Notes: generated by a model not told the origin, from the letters alone. A stretch of 52,798 nt of DNA from an uncultured Christensenella sp. (GCA_910586065.1 CAJUGI010000004.1:1-52798), one strand, 5' to 3'; shown: positions 36,401-41,718, counted from the first letter of the stretch. Numbers and translations: made by a program.

Positions 36401-39194
36401 CCTTGCCGGTAACCGTAACGGTTGCCGTGCCCGCGTTTGTATTGTTGCTGTACGAAAGCGTATAGTCGGTGTCTTTCGTCAACGTTGTAGAAGTGCCAGC
36501 GGCGTTTTTAGACGAGTTTGTAACCGCAGGCGTGGGCGTATGTGCCGCGCCTGTGTAAGTAACCGCCGCGATACTGGCTACCGCGCCGCCGGTGGCAATA
36601 TTTTTAGCCCCTATGGTTACTTCAACCGTCTTTGTTGCGGCGTTGAAGTTGGTGCTTGAGGCAATTGAAACTGTAACGCGGATTTTTCCCGCTTTGGCGG
36701 GAGTAAGCGCGCCTGTTGACGAGTTGATAGTGGCTTTGCCGGGGTAAGCGGTTGTACCTTGGTCGGTTGACGCTATTGAATAAGTTACCGCGCCGTAACC
36801 TGATGCGTTTGCCGTACCCAGCTTTACGGTAAGCGTGGGCGAAACCGCAGACCCGCCGTAAACGGGCGCGGTGGCGTAAGCGAAGTTTACCGTAAGGGTT
36901 GCCTTGTTTATAGTTAAAGTTGCCGTTTGTGTTTTTATTTCCTGATAGTTTGCCGAATTGAACGTAGGGGTTGCCGTCGCCGTGTAAGTACCCGCGTTTG
37001 TAGGCGAAGTAACAGCTGTGCTGCCTTGCTTGTAGGTTACCGCCCATGTTACTCCCGTGCCGGGGGTTGCCGTGGGCGCGGCGATTGAATGCGCGCTGCC
37101 GTTATACGTTACGGTTTTGCTTGCAAATGTGGAAACAGCTGCCGAAACCTTTGAAATAACGCCGCTAACCGTTTTGTTTGCCGTGGTGCCGTCAGTCCAC
37201 TTATATCCGCTCTTTAACGAAAAAGTCGCCGAATATGTGCCTGCGTTTGTCGCCACAATGTTTGCGCCGGAAAGGCTTGCGCCCGATGTTATGCTTGAAG
37301 GCGCGTTCATTGCAGTTGAATTGTAACCCGTTATTACCTTTTGCGAAGCTCCGTTGTAAACGAGATTCTGCCCCATAGGAACCGCAATCATTTTGCTTAC
37401 GTCAGCACCCTTGGTAACGGTTACCGCCTCGCCGCCGGCAAGCTTGATTTCGTTGGCGGTATTACCTTTATCGGCAAAAATAACGTTGGGGTTTTTGGAG
37501 CTGTTGTATGTTTTATACCCCGAAGTTATCTGACCGGTAACCCCTTTGCCGAGCCAGATTCCGCTGTTTATGCTGGTTGCCGAAAGCGCGCCGGTAACTA
37601 TTAAATAGTTATTTTGAGTGCTCCTGCCAAGGTCACCGTTTGTAGAGGTATTGTTGACGACGACGGGTGCGCCCTGTATTCTTACAACGGCGTTAGAAGT
37701 GAAATAAAAGCTGTATGAACCGCCCTTGTTTGCGCTGACGTTTCCGCCGTAAAAGTTTAAAATTGAGTAATCGCTTATATATATTCCGCCGCCGGTAACG
37801 GATGCGGTGTTATCCTGAACAACCATGCCGCTGCAAGTCGTCAACTCATCGTTGCCGTACATATGTATGCCGCCGCCGCGATATCCCGAGTTGCCGGTTA
37901 TTTTAACCGTACCGGAAAAAGTAATAGTCTTTTTATAAGAAGTCTGTGTGCCGTAAAAATATAGGCCGCCGCCATCGCCGCCGGCTGTATTGTTGGTAAT
38001 TTCACAGTTGCTTATTTTTACCTGGGCAGGAGCCGCGCCGCGTGACGAAATGTTTAAACCGCCGCCGGAACTGACTGCAGTGTTGCCGGTTATTTTTCCG
38101 CCGGTGATTTCAAGAATTACGGGGTCTTTATCAGTTTCCGTCATATAACTGCTTAACTGTACACCGCCGCCGGTAAGGCCGGAATTGCCCGAGATAGTGC
38201 CGCCGGAAATCTTTATTCTGCCGTAATAGTCCGTCCAGATACCGCCGCCGTAACCTTCGCCCAAGGTCGAGTTGTTCGAAATAGTGCCGCCCGACATATT
38301 GAATAAAGTTTTGTAGTCGTCGTGCCATACCCAAACGCCGCCGCCTTGCAAGCCGTATTTGTTGGCATCGATTAAGCCGCCCGACATATTAAAGGTTGTG
38401 CCGGCGAATATAGCAACGCCGCCGCCTTTCCATGCGGAGTTTTTGGAAATAGTACCGCTTGTCATGGTCAAGACGGTGCCGACGCTCTGCGCGTAAATTC
38501 CGCCGCCGGAGCCGCTGGAAACACCGCCGTCACCGGTGATGTTTTCCGTAACGGTTGCGCCGGCAACTGTTACGTTTGCACCGCCAGTCGCATAAACGCC
38601 GCCGCCCGAAACGGCGCGGTTGCCTCTGATTGTGCCGCCGCTTAATTTAAGCGTGCCGCCGTTAACATGAATACCGCCGCCGGAGCCGTTAGAGTAGCCG
38701 CCGGTTATTGTGCCCGTGCCCGTAATTTCAAGCGAGCTTGTGGGATTGACTTTTATTACATGCCCGTTATCCGTTGCGGAGGTAAGACCTCTGTTTATCG
38801 TTTTGCCGTTTAAGTTAAGAACTATATCGGAGCCGGATTTTATATCTATTCTTCCGTCGGCAAAGCCTGTGCCCGTGCCAAAGCTGCCGCTTGTTGCCGT
38901 CCAGTTGGCGCCGAGGGTTATGTACACCTTCTTTTTTCCGCTTATGCTTGCGTTAATCGCCTGTGTCCAGCCCGCAGCCATTTCTGCCGTGGTGCCGCTG
39001 ATAACATAAGGGCTTGCCGAAGTGCCGGCGCCGGAAATTGCGGCTTCGGCGTATATAGGATTGGGCGAAACTTCGCGCGCAATAAACCCGCCGAACGCCA
39101 CGCCCGTGCAGGCTGCAAGCACTGCGCACAATACTATTATTACGCTTCGCCTTAGCCCCCTCTTTTTCCTTGTTTTACCTGAATTAGTTATCAT
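21402..39194 (-). CDS. Giant (5,930-residue) cell-surface MBG/YDG-repeat protein with beta-helix head
   Basis: Seen in order: a basic N-terminus and signal or anchor helix (about residues 14-38); a right-handed beta-helix head (~130-520) with repeated GGGIY/GGT.SGNSA units; then thousands of residues of MBG/YDG-type beta modules, recognisable by 'LTVTANDxxIxYGD', 'YDGxxHxxxxxGLPEGVTATxxY', 'VSWYxD' and 'WDNxPLYYNGxxQAPxAYY'; and a C-terminal membrane helix (5885-5907) followed by KRKKKSS and an acidic tail. There is no LPXTG sorting motif, so anchoring is by this helix. Such modules are common in long bacterial adhesins; function as an adhesin or stalk is inferred. The ribosome binding site is AGAGG about 10 bases upstream. 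Expression probably depends on the inverted-repeat promoter segment at 39421-39599. Confidence 0.93.
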   Translation of the reverse strand: MITNSGKTRKKRGLRRSVIIVLCAVLAACTGVAFGGFIAREVSPNPIYAEAAISGAGTSASPYVISGTTAEMAAGWTQAINASISGKKKVYITLGANWTATSGSFGTGTGFADGRIDIKSGSDIVLNLNGKTINRGLTSATDNGHVIKVNPTSSLEITGTGTITGGYSNGSGGGIHVNGGTLKLSGGTIRGNRAVSGGGVYATGGANVTVAGATVTENITGDGGVSSGSGGGIYAQSVGTVLTMTSGTISKNSAWKGGGVAIFAGTTFNMSGGLIDANKYGLQGGGVWVWHDDYKTLFNMSGGTISNNSTLGEGYGGGIWTDYYGRIKISGGTISGNSGLTGGGVQLSSYMTETDKDPVILEITGGKITGNTAVSSGGGLNISSRGAAPAQVKISNCEITNNTAGGDGGGLYFYGTQTSYKKTITFSGTVKITGNSGYRGGGIHMYGNDELTTCSGMVVQDNTASVTGGGIYISDYSILNFYGGNVSANKGGSYSFYFTSNAVVRIQGAPVVVNNTSTNGDLGRSTQNNYLIVTGALSATSINSGIWLGKGVTGQITSGYKTYNSSKNPNVIFADKGNTANEIKLAGGEAVTVTKGADVSKMIAVPMGQNLVYNGASQKVITGYNSTAMNAPSSITSGASLSGANIVATNAGTYSATFSLKSGYKWTDGTTANKTVSGVISKVSAAVSTFASKTVTYNGSAHSIAAPTATPGTGVTWAVTYKQGSTAVTSPTNAGTYTATATPTFNSANYQEIKTQTATLTINKATLTVNFAYATAPVYGGSAVSPTLTVKLGTANASGYGAVTYSIASTDQGTTAYPGKATINSSTGALTPAKAGKIRVTVSIASSTNFNAATKTVEVTIGAKNIATGGAVASIAAVTYTGAAHTPTPAVTNSSKNAAGTSTTLTKDTDYTLSYSNNTNAGTATVTVTGKGNYTGTLTKTFTINKKALTATSTAANKTYNGNTTATVTLGTVSGIVSGDTVTATAAGTFADKNAGNAKTVTIKYTLSGADAANYSMANKTVTANITKKALTATSTAANKTYNGNTTATITLGTVSGIVSGDTVTATAAGTFADKNVETGKTVTIKYTLSGTDAANYSMADKTITANITKKALTAASTAANKTYNGNTTATITLGTVTGLVTGDTVTITPAGTFADKNVGNAKNVTIIYTLTGTDAGNYSMANKTVTANITQKALTANSTVANKVFNGSAAATVTKGTLSGAVSGDDIDFTAAGTFADKNVGTGKTVTIKYTLSGTDAANYSMADKTVTANITAKDIATDGAISITGSYVYTGAALTPTYTVTNSAKNAAGDSTTLTKDTDYTVIITNNTNAGTATLTVTGKGNYASTISKDFTISKSQITAVKWDNKSASETLGYVYDGTEKQPEITSVTTGNTLASGALPANFDDMFTYGGAQTEKGESYTATATLKGAYANNFEFSSSLASGGDKTKTSRAFKITAAALVLIAGATQAAVVYSGNYDRKKHGAFTALNLKTTSDDDAASLTWYYSLTNNGTDWTTSMPEFTDAGKTTVYYKVTADNHSDYTGSANVVITSKDIGGAGSTLPASLADVYYTGSAITEKNDLIIRVAFGSDGHVLENTESVTEYTLTFTNNKNAGTATITIAGSGNYTGTKSITFEILPVEFASVSATPYGGADGAEFDGAAHAVITSKTANCIATAQASDISSVKWEYSLVGGASATDWTTTMPEATDVADGNTYYYRVSADNHVTKYGSVTVKIIPKDLSSAVINGGAAIADQTYTGTAITPRPSVGVVLGTNASATELVKDADFEYSYSANTAVGTATLTVNGKGNYTGAASVTFNIVNAAITVDKDALGLLVYNATYDGNAHNVIASGFESCATAAGSDTLVWSFSLNGTSDWKNMLQLKDATEGTTIYYKVSGDNHFDATGSFTVVINKKKITSVSGITAESRDYDGTTAATLDYSAAQFPDVCNSDDIKIVSATGTFDGKNAGQRKVFVSDIVLGGDAAANYELALNGEDNTKPENAFELAGTVEITKLAVQVKLEWTNAVFTNEKQVPKAIITNKAEGDLIDVVSSVKDNREPVLPDTYVLVISSLTNNNPENYYLANAPLELTFYITTDKTAVRISEESLKHLYDGKAAEPYLEVRKVDEETGDISWEKLATGELSYMYTVTPEDKLTEVDGKKVPVNAGAYVVTFTINSYTHSWQDTYQNATRTATLVIEKATFGEIEWAGTEGVTASGNNTFTATYNGGNFGVNVSNTLPADVYGNPEITVVYLYDGVAASGRSDANESGYTVTAKFTVSGNYNAIPDSTVKLVINRAVYDLSGAQFADGRTTFDGAVKTIAPASGLPTGVTVSGYEYILNGASLGSNGVRAVGEYTVRAHLNYDSSNYKLVKDGADYANDYLEATFTVDKQSAEIDVKLENATFTYDGNVHRLLITGTANGIKSVSYTYVNKATGATVGTDGVRNAGAYTVTAHFEIDEANFSGTIEDITAELTINRAPLTVKANDSVIYYGDARSFGGAEMIGLVSGDGAASVGAVTLDSSYRQYDDAATYAIVPEITAANRGANFNNYSITYENGALTVKPRVITVKWYNTSDISGAQDLSYVYAEGVIHTPYAVVSNPVLGDGGLVLKVSGGQENAGFDYVATVENAVYNADGSVNNNYALPANGISVHFDVLPRPKNGVIIWDNSPLYYNGEEQAPKAYYYENENDNSPETLTVTTDRRAVNVGTGYVATVSLGDNYTLTGAKTKTFDILKREVYIEIPDLSVPYGKTPDLSSLEWRYLDGSLGFVDGEVYEITFTCGTVSAVGNYPISGNFTSANAANYDVKFVGGYIKEGDINSGKCGTLTVTASNVDMSKVTFVGTEATYDKNVHTVKATGLPEGVTATYNYTQNGWSFGSAGVTEAGVYKVIVSFECGDKSYGAIADREITLTIKKAALTVTANDKEIFYGDAPVTNGVTYGAEGVESGLSGTLTLITNYTRYGNVGEYVITPSGLTSDNYEIIFVPGTLTVIPRAVTVSWYTDETATNSSDFNYQFVQGNKYLPYAVVTSGLVNGDYVTVSVSGEATEAGIDYVATVKELLNADGSVNGNYVVTNASRKFSVIPAAYTVVWDNSPLYYTGANLKPAAYYFEEGGNTPVRIPDGNITVSGNHSEAGVKYTATVNYTVGGHVLSGTHEYEILPAEVTVTINGAIAVYGAKLGEIALSADRTIDGVTLFVKGYSDTNAVLNAGSYTIGGSYAGSNYKITFVEGTLEITPAEIDEANLALTGDITVRYDGKPHTLLLAYKGSTENLPEGITVTYKYYKDGKEISSDKVTGVGTYTVEAVITTDGNHKPLTGTYSGTITITATQVTGITFTGAALTYDGNPHNIFVTGNTEGVDKVEYFVDGKPFAGATDAGVYAVTAKITVGENYTIANGELNATLTIGRANLTVKANDGSTVYGTPAKAEGYGYTVSGVKAADNSEAKLAEIIGNVTYSYGVYGNAGKYAGAITIVGGNVQTTNYNITYVAGSLTVTPFIVTSANVNWSANKNFNYVAGTAHSPEATAVNLPDGGLGLKVEGAKEEVGSNYTAYVTAVLNSDGSVNKNYVIDVAGVETQFSVLPVAPDKVGKVVWDNTKLYYNGEEQRPDAWYYADENSDERTRLTVEGGATDVNVNGYTAKVTLNGKTYATTFYIVPRPVIIVIDDVKASYGETPNMGAVGWTYRGDSMHFLGEFSLTFTCGEVNAVGKYPVHGNFNAADAANYDVTFVGSWASADELSGRCGTLTVVKAVYDMGKVTFTGTDTVYDGTAHKLVINGLPEGVTATLSYSLGGFGYGSDGVVNAGRYTVNVVYTGDGNHEPLEGATVTLTVRKAALTVTANPVEITYGEEPAANGVTVGNPSAESQLKGGVTYEFNYQYKGDAGEYLITPSGLTSDNYEITFVPGVLTVNPREISISWFDDERMTSQNFVYGWDDVTVYRPYAHASGLADGDAVILALSEGYMDAGENYVVKVLSINNADGSKNTNYVLPSNGSAQCTFSIMPPAYTVIWDNTPLYYKAGTAQAPSAYYIDAAGVRHEMDVTTKRVAIDVNDYVATARKKDGDTNAIQPSSKEYSILPAPVTVTVNGKTEKYGKALGAIAFSSNADAAIAADVTFSVGGFEPTDIPGAGKYEITGAYTGTNQYGYSNYDVTFISGELVIEKADYDMSGVTYGGLTAEYDGNLHKVTVNGLPEGVTATVTYSDASTSYGADGVRAAGVYNVHITFAIADGANYNAVADKTDLQITISKKAASVSGIVFNDATFTYDGNVHGLFVTGGTAEGVTEIVYTYTDTATNTTVTANGVINAGTYKVTANFTVDTLNYTGGIAPVEATLVIGKATLTVTANDGSAVYGDALPSNGFGYKVSGLVGNDAESGVLGTVTVGYAAGNYANAGTYANAITVSAANSGADNYEIVTVAGTLLVTPRILTATWQRGENDASADFVYEYVVGGKFIPYAVAGNVVGGDSLVFTVVEEKEGAGDNYVARITGVKNADGSENNNYALPVSGLTQNFTVKYSPDEESDHEYEVVWDYNAPYYDGNAHAPSAKYYNGSVWVTVTDIIVKNAQGDTVTAVNAGKYTAEIGGDTSIFKEGSALTSEFEILPRPVHVQIGDAEIRYGATFIPNETLWSVRDGSLGFVNGDESGLVFTSNGSAVGKYAIYGSFANANYNVTFFGGWAADGDADSGKCGVLEIIKAVYDMTKVTVTGTELVYNGEHRRVSVNNVPAGVTATVTYKADGWSYSSAKNAGTYAVLVTFEGDSNYEAIAPVTATLTISKAKLTVTANDNTVIYGEDPAANGVTFTGFAGDDNETVSGVLGGAISYSFNYVKGASAGSNYKITPSGVTSDNYELTFKQGVLKVDKRPVTVSWYKDASLTSQNLSYVYDGLTVFAPFAVAGNLLAGDTVTLTVSGGKSAAGIDYAARVTAINGNGNYRLPDGGATAKFSVIPGAYEIVWESATFVYNGQRQAPRAFYFDESGARVELTVTVEGVTDGVSIKAGTYLAVASLPAGSSVTLTGNARYSFAIEKLAVTVKINDARSAYLEQIVLGGWECVNGTSFVGGAAPVILGCTAAATSPAGAYAITGRCSDAANYDVTFIDGVYTIEKAVIEAPSIASKQYTGELLVADIADTPQYRVYVNRGGINAGRYDVVLELKDYENYKWQINGQDIRSANCTVTFVIEKAENSFITEFEAREIKVGEEILITAPVAKFGTAQVGYFKDRDCTQPVNTDGNIWNEPQGIYYARVSVSGTDNYYGLDGSDYVYVFAVTGKLTLNLNWSADPLVYNGAAQAPRAYVWINGREVELIVAGAQVKAGNGYTASASLNAVDGTDLSAYVFSEGEGSASNTITFSILPREITVCIEEDRESVYGDRLADISRLGYTIIEGSLLSGDRLGISFTCDFGNSAVTPAGKYAILGVWTDKNYNVTFKGSWDGDDVYNGAAATYTVRKADITVNKSGSEWFDEAGVIDKHNSHFVTLGNEIKNEEGEVTGYSHLSLKGGQKPNVYFSLTLDSYDSAIHDNMTEEDVKAFFDRGIQTTPPEIKQSGNWVVYYRIEAENHNVKYGQWRVLIQASDNYIIVEFVKNFERPYGDTAAGENILGELIDNGVIRLNEKGAVTNIEQLRSIANAYAYEDVSGSEGFAGKTTAAGAYPILLSLKPDRWVQEAYGDLVFIYKASSDDPDSNLDRYVITPRKLGISWGECSFTYDGEIHVPSVKLTGLVDGAEQDIALGVGETKEVTLPNGDMIDVTLSLISGNGVVNAGRSTLRLAINGENYALATDGFVDVNVAQNELDIVWGDKTFVHDGSSHLPTLSINGEEVTYTLTNGVAVIEVVMPNGEKVNVTVRLVGGANTTDAGTYTLQLEVDNANYAINSSQNIASVTIVGEESGVQLPVWAIIAIVAGGAMLLLILIIVIAKRKKKSSAGGYEDEDGFNEVYEE
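35383..36357 (-). repeat. Four near-identical tandem YDG repeats (~243 bp each)
   Basis: Inside the giant gene, four consecutive units of about 81 codons, each beginning KKALTATSTAANKTYNGNTT and containing GTFADKN and NYSMANKTVTANIT. The first three are nearly identical at the nucleotide level; the fourth is more diverged (VFNGSAAATVTKG). High identity means the copy number can change by slippage or recombination. Confidence 0.85.
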
Positions 39195-39420
39195 TTCCTT
39201 TACCTCTTTCAGTTGACAAAATCCGCCCTTGAGGGACGGTTGTTTTCTTTTTTGAATTTTTATATTAAACCCCGTTTTAATTTTTCGGGTTTTTGCCGTT
39301 TTAAAGGTTGCCCCGCGCCCTCGGGGTAGGGTGTGAGAGCGCCGGGCTTCTTAACGCTTTGCGACCACATTAATTTTTCACATCAACACAAAGCAGATAA
39401 GATTTTTTAATAAAAAAGTT

Positions 39421-39441
39421 CATCTATTAGTATAATAGATG
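39421..39441 (+). repeat. Left inverted repeat (IRL)
   Basis: Arms CATCTATTA / TAATAGATG around the centre GTA. The surrounding palindrome extends to 39417-39445 (AGTTCATC... / ...GATGAACT). It is the exact reverse complement, over 21 bases, of the right copy. Confidence 0.9.
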
Positions 39442-39534
39442 AACTAAAACTTTCGATTTTTTCAATTTTTTGAATTAATAAACAAACGAATTGCGCGGTT
39501 GAGAGTATTTTCCTGAAAAATTTGTCACATTTTC

Positions 39535-39563
39535 TTGACATGTTTGCATTTTAATGATAATAT
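39535..39563 (+). promoter_or_regulatory. Consensus sigma-A promoter inside the segment, pointing right
   Basis: TTGACA (39535-39540), 17 bases, TAATAT (39558-39563). The predicted start near 39570 lies just before the right inverted repeat. Confidence 0.85.
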
Positions 39564-39578
39564 GAGCTTACAAAGATA

Positions 39579-39599
39579 CATCTATTATACTAATAGATG
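39579..39599 (-). repeat. Right inverted repeat (IRR)
   Basis: Arms CATCTATTA / TAATAGATG around the centre TAC. The palindrome extends to 39577-39601. The centre is the reverse complement of that of the left copy, so the two are in inverted orientation. Confidence 0.9.
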
Positions 39600-39636
39600 T
39601 ACATTGCGACCACTTTTGCAATTTCACAGCAGTAAA

Positions 39637-39661
39637 GCCGCAGGCGGTTTACGCCTGCGGC
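39637..39661 (+). terminator. Intrinsic terminator downstream of the right-facing promoter
   Basis: Arms GCCGCAGGCG / CGCCTGCGGC followed on the plus strand by TTTTTCGTT. It would stop the plus-strand transcript after roughly 90-100 bases. On the minus strand it lies just downstream of the 39680-40630 gene, but the tail there (TTTACTGC) is weaker. Confidence 0.85.
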
Positions 39662-39679
39662 TTTTTCGTTATTTCCATA

Positions 39680-40630
39680 TTAATAATAAGTGGCAACGGG
39701 GTTTTCGGGGGCGGAACACTTTTCGGCACGCTCCAAAGTCATTACTGGGCCAACTTCGCCGTTTATCGCGTTGTATTCCAAATTTATTTTTGCCGTAACA
39801 ACATACCAGTCGTTGGTCTTTGCCCCGGGCATAAGTTCGCCCGTTTTCAATAAAAAGCCGTAACAGCTGATATCTTCGGCGCAACAGTTCATAATTTCCC
39901 TGCCGATAAACACACAGCCTTGGGGGACGCGCTTATCGACGATTAGCGTACCCTTGAACCTTGCGGTTTTGCCGTTATAAAAGTTTTCCTTTTCGTGCAC
40001 GTCTGAAAAAAACCAGGCGTAATCTTCGTCGGCAACTTCTATTACCGGAGCGTTTACGTCGAAAGGCATTGGGTCTTCGATGTCGTCCTGCTCGATTTTG
40101 CCGCCCTGATATTCATAAATTATCTGCACCGTGCGCGACGCGCCGCGAACGGTTTTGTGGAACTCCGTTTTGTCGTATTCGGGCTTGAAACGGTTGAAAA
40201 CGATTAAGTCCGAATCCGTCATTTTGTCGTAAACCAGTTGGCGCATATTGCGGTTCTGGCTTAAAAATACGGTTGAATCGAAAAAAGTTATTATTTGCGC
40301 AAGCGCCCAGTTTGCGGGAAGACTTTCGTAAAGCTTTTGCATGGACCACATTCCGTTGTATTCTAAAAATACGCGCTCGGGGCGGTGCTTTTTGTTGATT
40401 TGCGCAAGAAGTACGGGGTTAAATTCGCTTTCGTCCTCTAAAGTGACGTGCGAAATATTGTCAACCGCAAATTTTTCGGGGTCGAATTCGGTTTCGCCCT
40501 CTTCGCACACCAGTAAAAGGGTGCGCTCGCCGCTGTTCATCCGCGGGTCGGAAAGGGTGTCCTGTATGAAAGTGGTTTTTCCGGATTCGAGCATTCCTAA
40601 AATTAAAAAGACTGGAATTTGTTGCGGCAT
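39680..40630 (-). CDS. P-loop GTPase-like partner of COG0523 protein
   Basis: The product has 316 residues. N-terminal P-loop GMLESGKT (residues 12-19) and a CobW-like nucleotide-binding domain with FLEYNGMW and FFDSTVFLSQNRNMRQLVYDKMTDSDLIVFNR. The C-terminal ~120 residues (NGKTARFKGTLIVDKRVPQG ... CYGFLLK ... WYVVTAKI) look like the beta domain of the TIGR03943/YcgQ proteins associated with zinc permeases. It lacks the CxCC metal motif. It ends 7 bases from its COG0523 partner, so the two are cotranscribed, and a metal-homeostasis role is inferred. Confidence 0.7.
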   Translation of the reverse strand: MPQQIPVFLILGMLESGKTTFIQDTLSDPRMNSGERTLLLVCEEGETEFDPEKFAVDNISHVTLEDESEFNPVLLAQINKKHRPERVFLEYNGMWSMQKLYESLPANWALAQIITFFDSTVFLSQNRNMRQLVYDKMTDSDLIVFNRFKPEYDKTEFHKTVRGASRTVQIIYEYQGGKIEQDDIEDPMPFDVNAPVIEVADEDYAWFFSDVHEKENFYNGKTARFKGTLIVDKRVPQGCVFIGREIMNCCAEDISCYGFLLKTGELMPGAKTNDWYVVTAKINLEYNAINGEVGPVMTLERAEKCSAPENPVATYY

Positions 40631-40637
40631 AATGTGA

Positions 40638-41648
40638 TTAAACCCCGAAAAGTTGTTTTAATTCGTCTTCTGAAATTTTACTGCCGATTACGCACAGCCT
40701 TCCCGTATAAGCCGCGGCGCCCTCGCGGACGTTGACCTCGCCGGGGATGTAATCGAAGTGAATCCATTTGCCGTTTTCGCCGGCAACAATGCCCTTTGCG
40801 CGAAGAACCGTGCCGAAACGCGCTTCGTTTGCAAGCTCGCCCAAAGCGGCTTCGAGCTGGGATTTATTGAAAACTTTGCCCGTTTCCGTGCCCCAACTTG
40901 TGAACACTTCGTCCGCGTGATGATGACCGTGCCCGTGTTCGTGGTGCCCGTGGCAGCAATGGTGTTCGTGTTCCTCTTCCTCGTGGTCGTGGTGACCGTG
41001 ACAGCAGTGGTGTTCGTGCTCCTCTTCAAGTTTTTTAAGCTCGGTTTCAAGCGTTTCCGCGTGTTCCATTGCGGAAAGAATTTCTTTGCCGCTCAAATCG
41101 TTCCAAGCCGTGGTTACTATTGTTGCAGCGGGGTTGTGCGCACGGACAAGCTCAAGCGCGGTTTTCAGTTTGTCGGCGGAAGTTACGTCCGTATGGCTGA
41201 AAACTATGCATGCGGCGGTTTCTATCTGGTCGTTAAAAAACTCGCCGAAGTTTTTCATATACATTTTGCATTTAGCCGCGTCAACAACCGCGGTATATGA
41301 ATTTATTTTGCAATCTTCAAGTCCCGCGCTTTCGACCGCGCCGAGGACGTCGGAAAGTTTGCCGACGCCGGAAGGCTCGATTATTATTCTGTCGGGCTTG
41401 TACGTTGCGTGCACTTCTTTTAACGCTTTTGCAAAGTCGCCGACAAGCGAACAGCAGATGCAGCCTGAGTTAAGTTCGTTTATTTTAATTCCCGCCTCCG
41501 CAAGAAAACCGCCGTCAACGCCTATTTCACCGAATTCGTTTTCGATTAAAACAATTTGCTCGCCCTTGTAGGCCTCTTTTATAAGTTTTTTGATAAGCGT
41601 GGTTTTTCCGGCGCCGAGAAAGCCCGAAAATATATCTATTTTTGTCAT
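40638..41648 (-). CDS. COG0523 (CobW/ZNG1-like) metal-chaperone GTPase with His-rich loop
   Basis: The product has 336 residues. P-loop GFLGAGKTT (residues 9-17), the metal-binding GCICC motif (62-66), EPSGVGKL and the CobW C-terminal domain (FGTVLRAKGIV...GKWIHFDYIPG). Between the two domains lies a His/Cys/Glu-rich stretch (about 207-244) containing HEHHCCHGHH twice (211-220, 227-236), probably a metal-buffering loop. COG0523 GTPases deliver zinc, cobalt or other metals; the His-rich loop favours zinc, and no Zur box was recognised upstream. GGAGAC ribosome binding site. Confidence 0.88.
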   Translation of the reverse strand: MTKIDIFSGFLGAGKTTLIKKLIKEAYKGEQIVLIENEFGEIGVDGGFLAEAGIKINELNSGCICCSLVGDFAKALKEVHATYKPDRIIIEPSGVGKLSDVLGAVESAGLEDCKINSYTAVVDAAKCKMYMKNFGEFFNDQIETAACIVFSHTDVTSADKLKTALELVRAHNPAATIVTTAWNDLSGKEILSAMEHAETLETELKKLEEEHEHHCCHGHHDHEEEEHEHHCCHGHHEHGHGHHHADEVFTSWGTETGKVFNKSQLEAALGELANEARFGTVLRAKGIVAGENGKWIHFDYIPGEVNVREGAAAYTGRLCVIGSKISEDELKQLFGV

Positions 41649-41686
41649 AACGTCTCCTTTTTTGCAGGTTTATTTTAATCTTAATT

Positions 41687-41712
41687 CGGCGGAACGCCTT
41701 CGCGTTCCGCCG
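41687..41712 (-). terminator. Hairpin downstream of the DUF2188-like gene
   Basis: Arms CGGCGGAACGC / GCGTTCCGCCG with a 4-base loop, 7 bases after the stop of the 41719-42393 gene. The minus-strand tail (AATTAAGATT) lacks a clean T-run, so it may be a weak terminator allowing readthrough into the COG0523 gene, for which no separate promoter is seen. Confidence 0.6.
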
Positions 41713-41718
41713 TTATAT

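Larger units (their letters stand above)
39421..39599. promoter_or_regulatory. Putative invertible promoter segment of the giant gene
   Basis: A 137-bp AT-rich segment (39442-39578) is bounded by two inverted 21-bp repeats and contains a consensus promoter. In the present orientation the promoter points rightward, away from the giant gene and into a terminator at 39637-39661. No comparable leftward promoter was found between the segment and the giant gene start at 39194. Inversion would place the promoter in front of that gene. This interpretation is inferred from layout only. See the first finding. Confidence 0.65.

Noticed and set aside
39195..39420. Riboswitch in the leader of the giant gene
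   Set aside because: The leader has GC-rich hairpins (for example CCCCG...CGGGG near 39312), but I could not match a conserved core of c-di-GMP, SAM, cobalamin or other known classes.
39535..39798. Plus-strand ORF of 87 codons starting in the promoter segment
   Set aside because: It overlaps the promoter, the right inverted repeat, a terminator and the end of the 39680-40630 gene, has no ribosome binding site and an arginine-rich out-of-frame composition. It is a chance frame.
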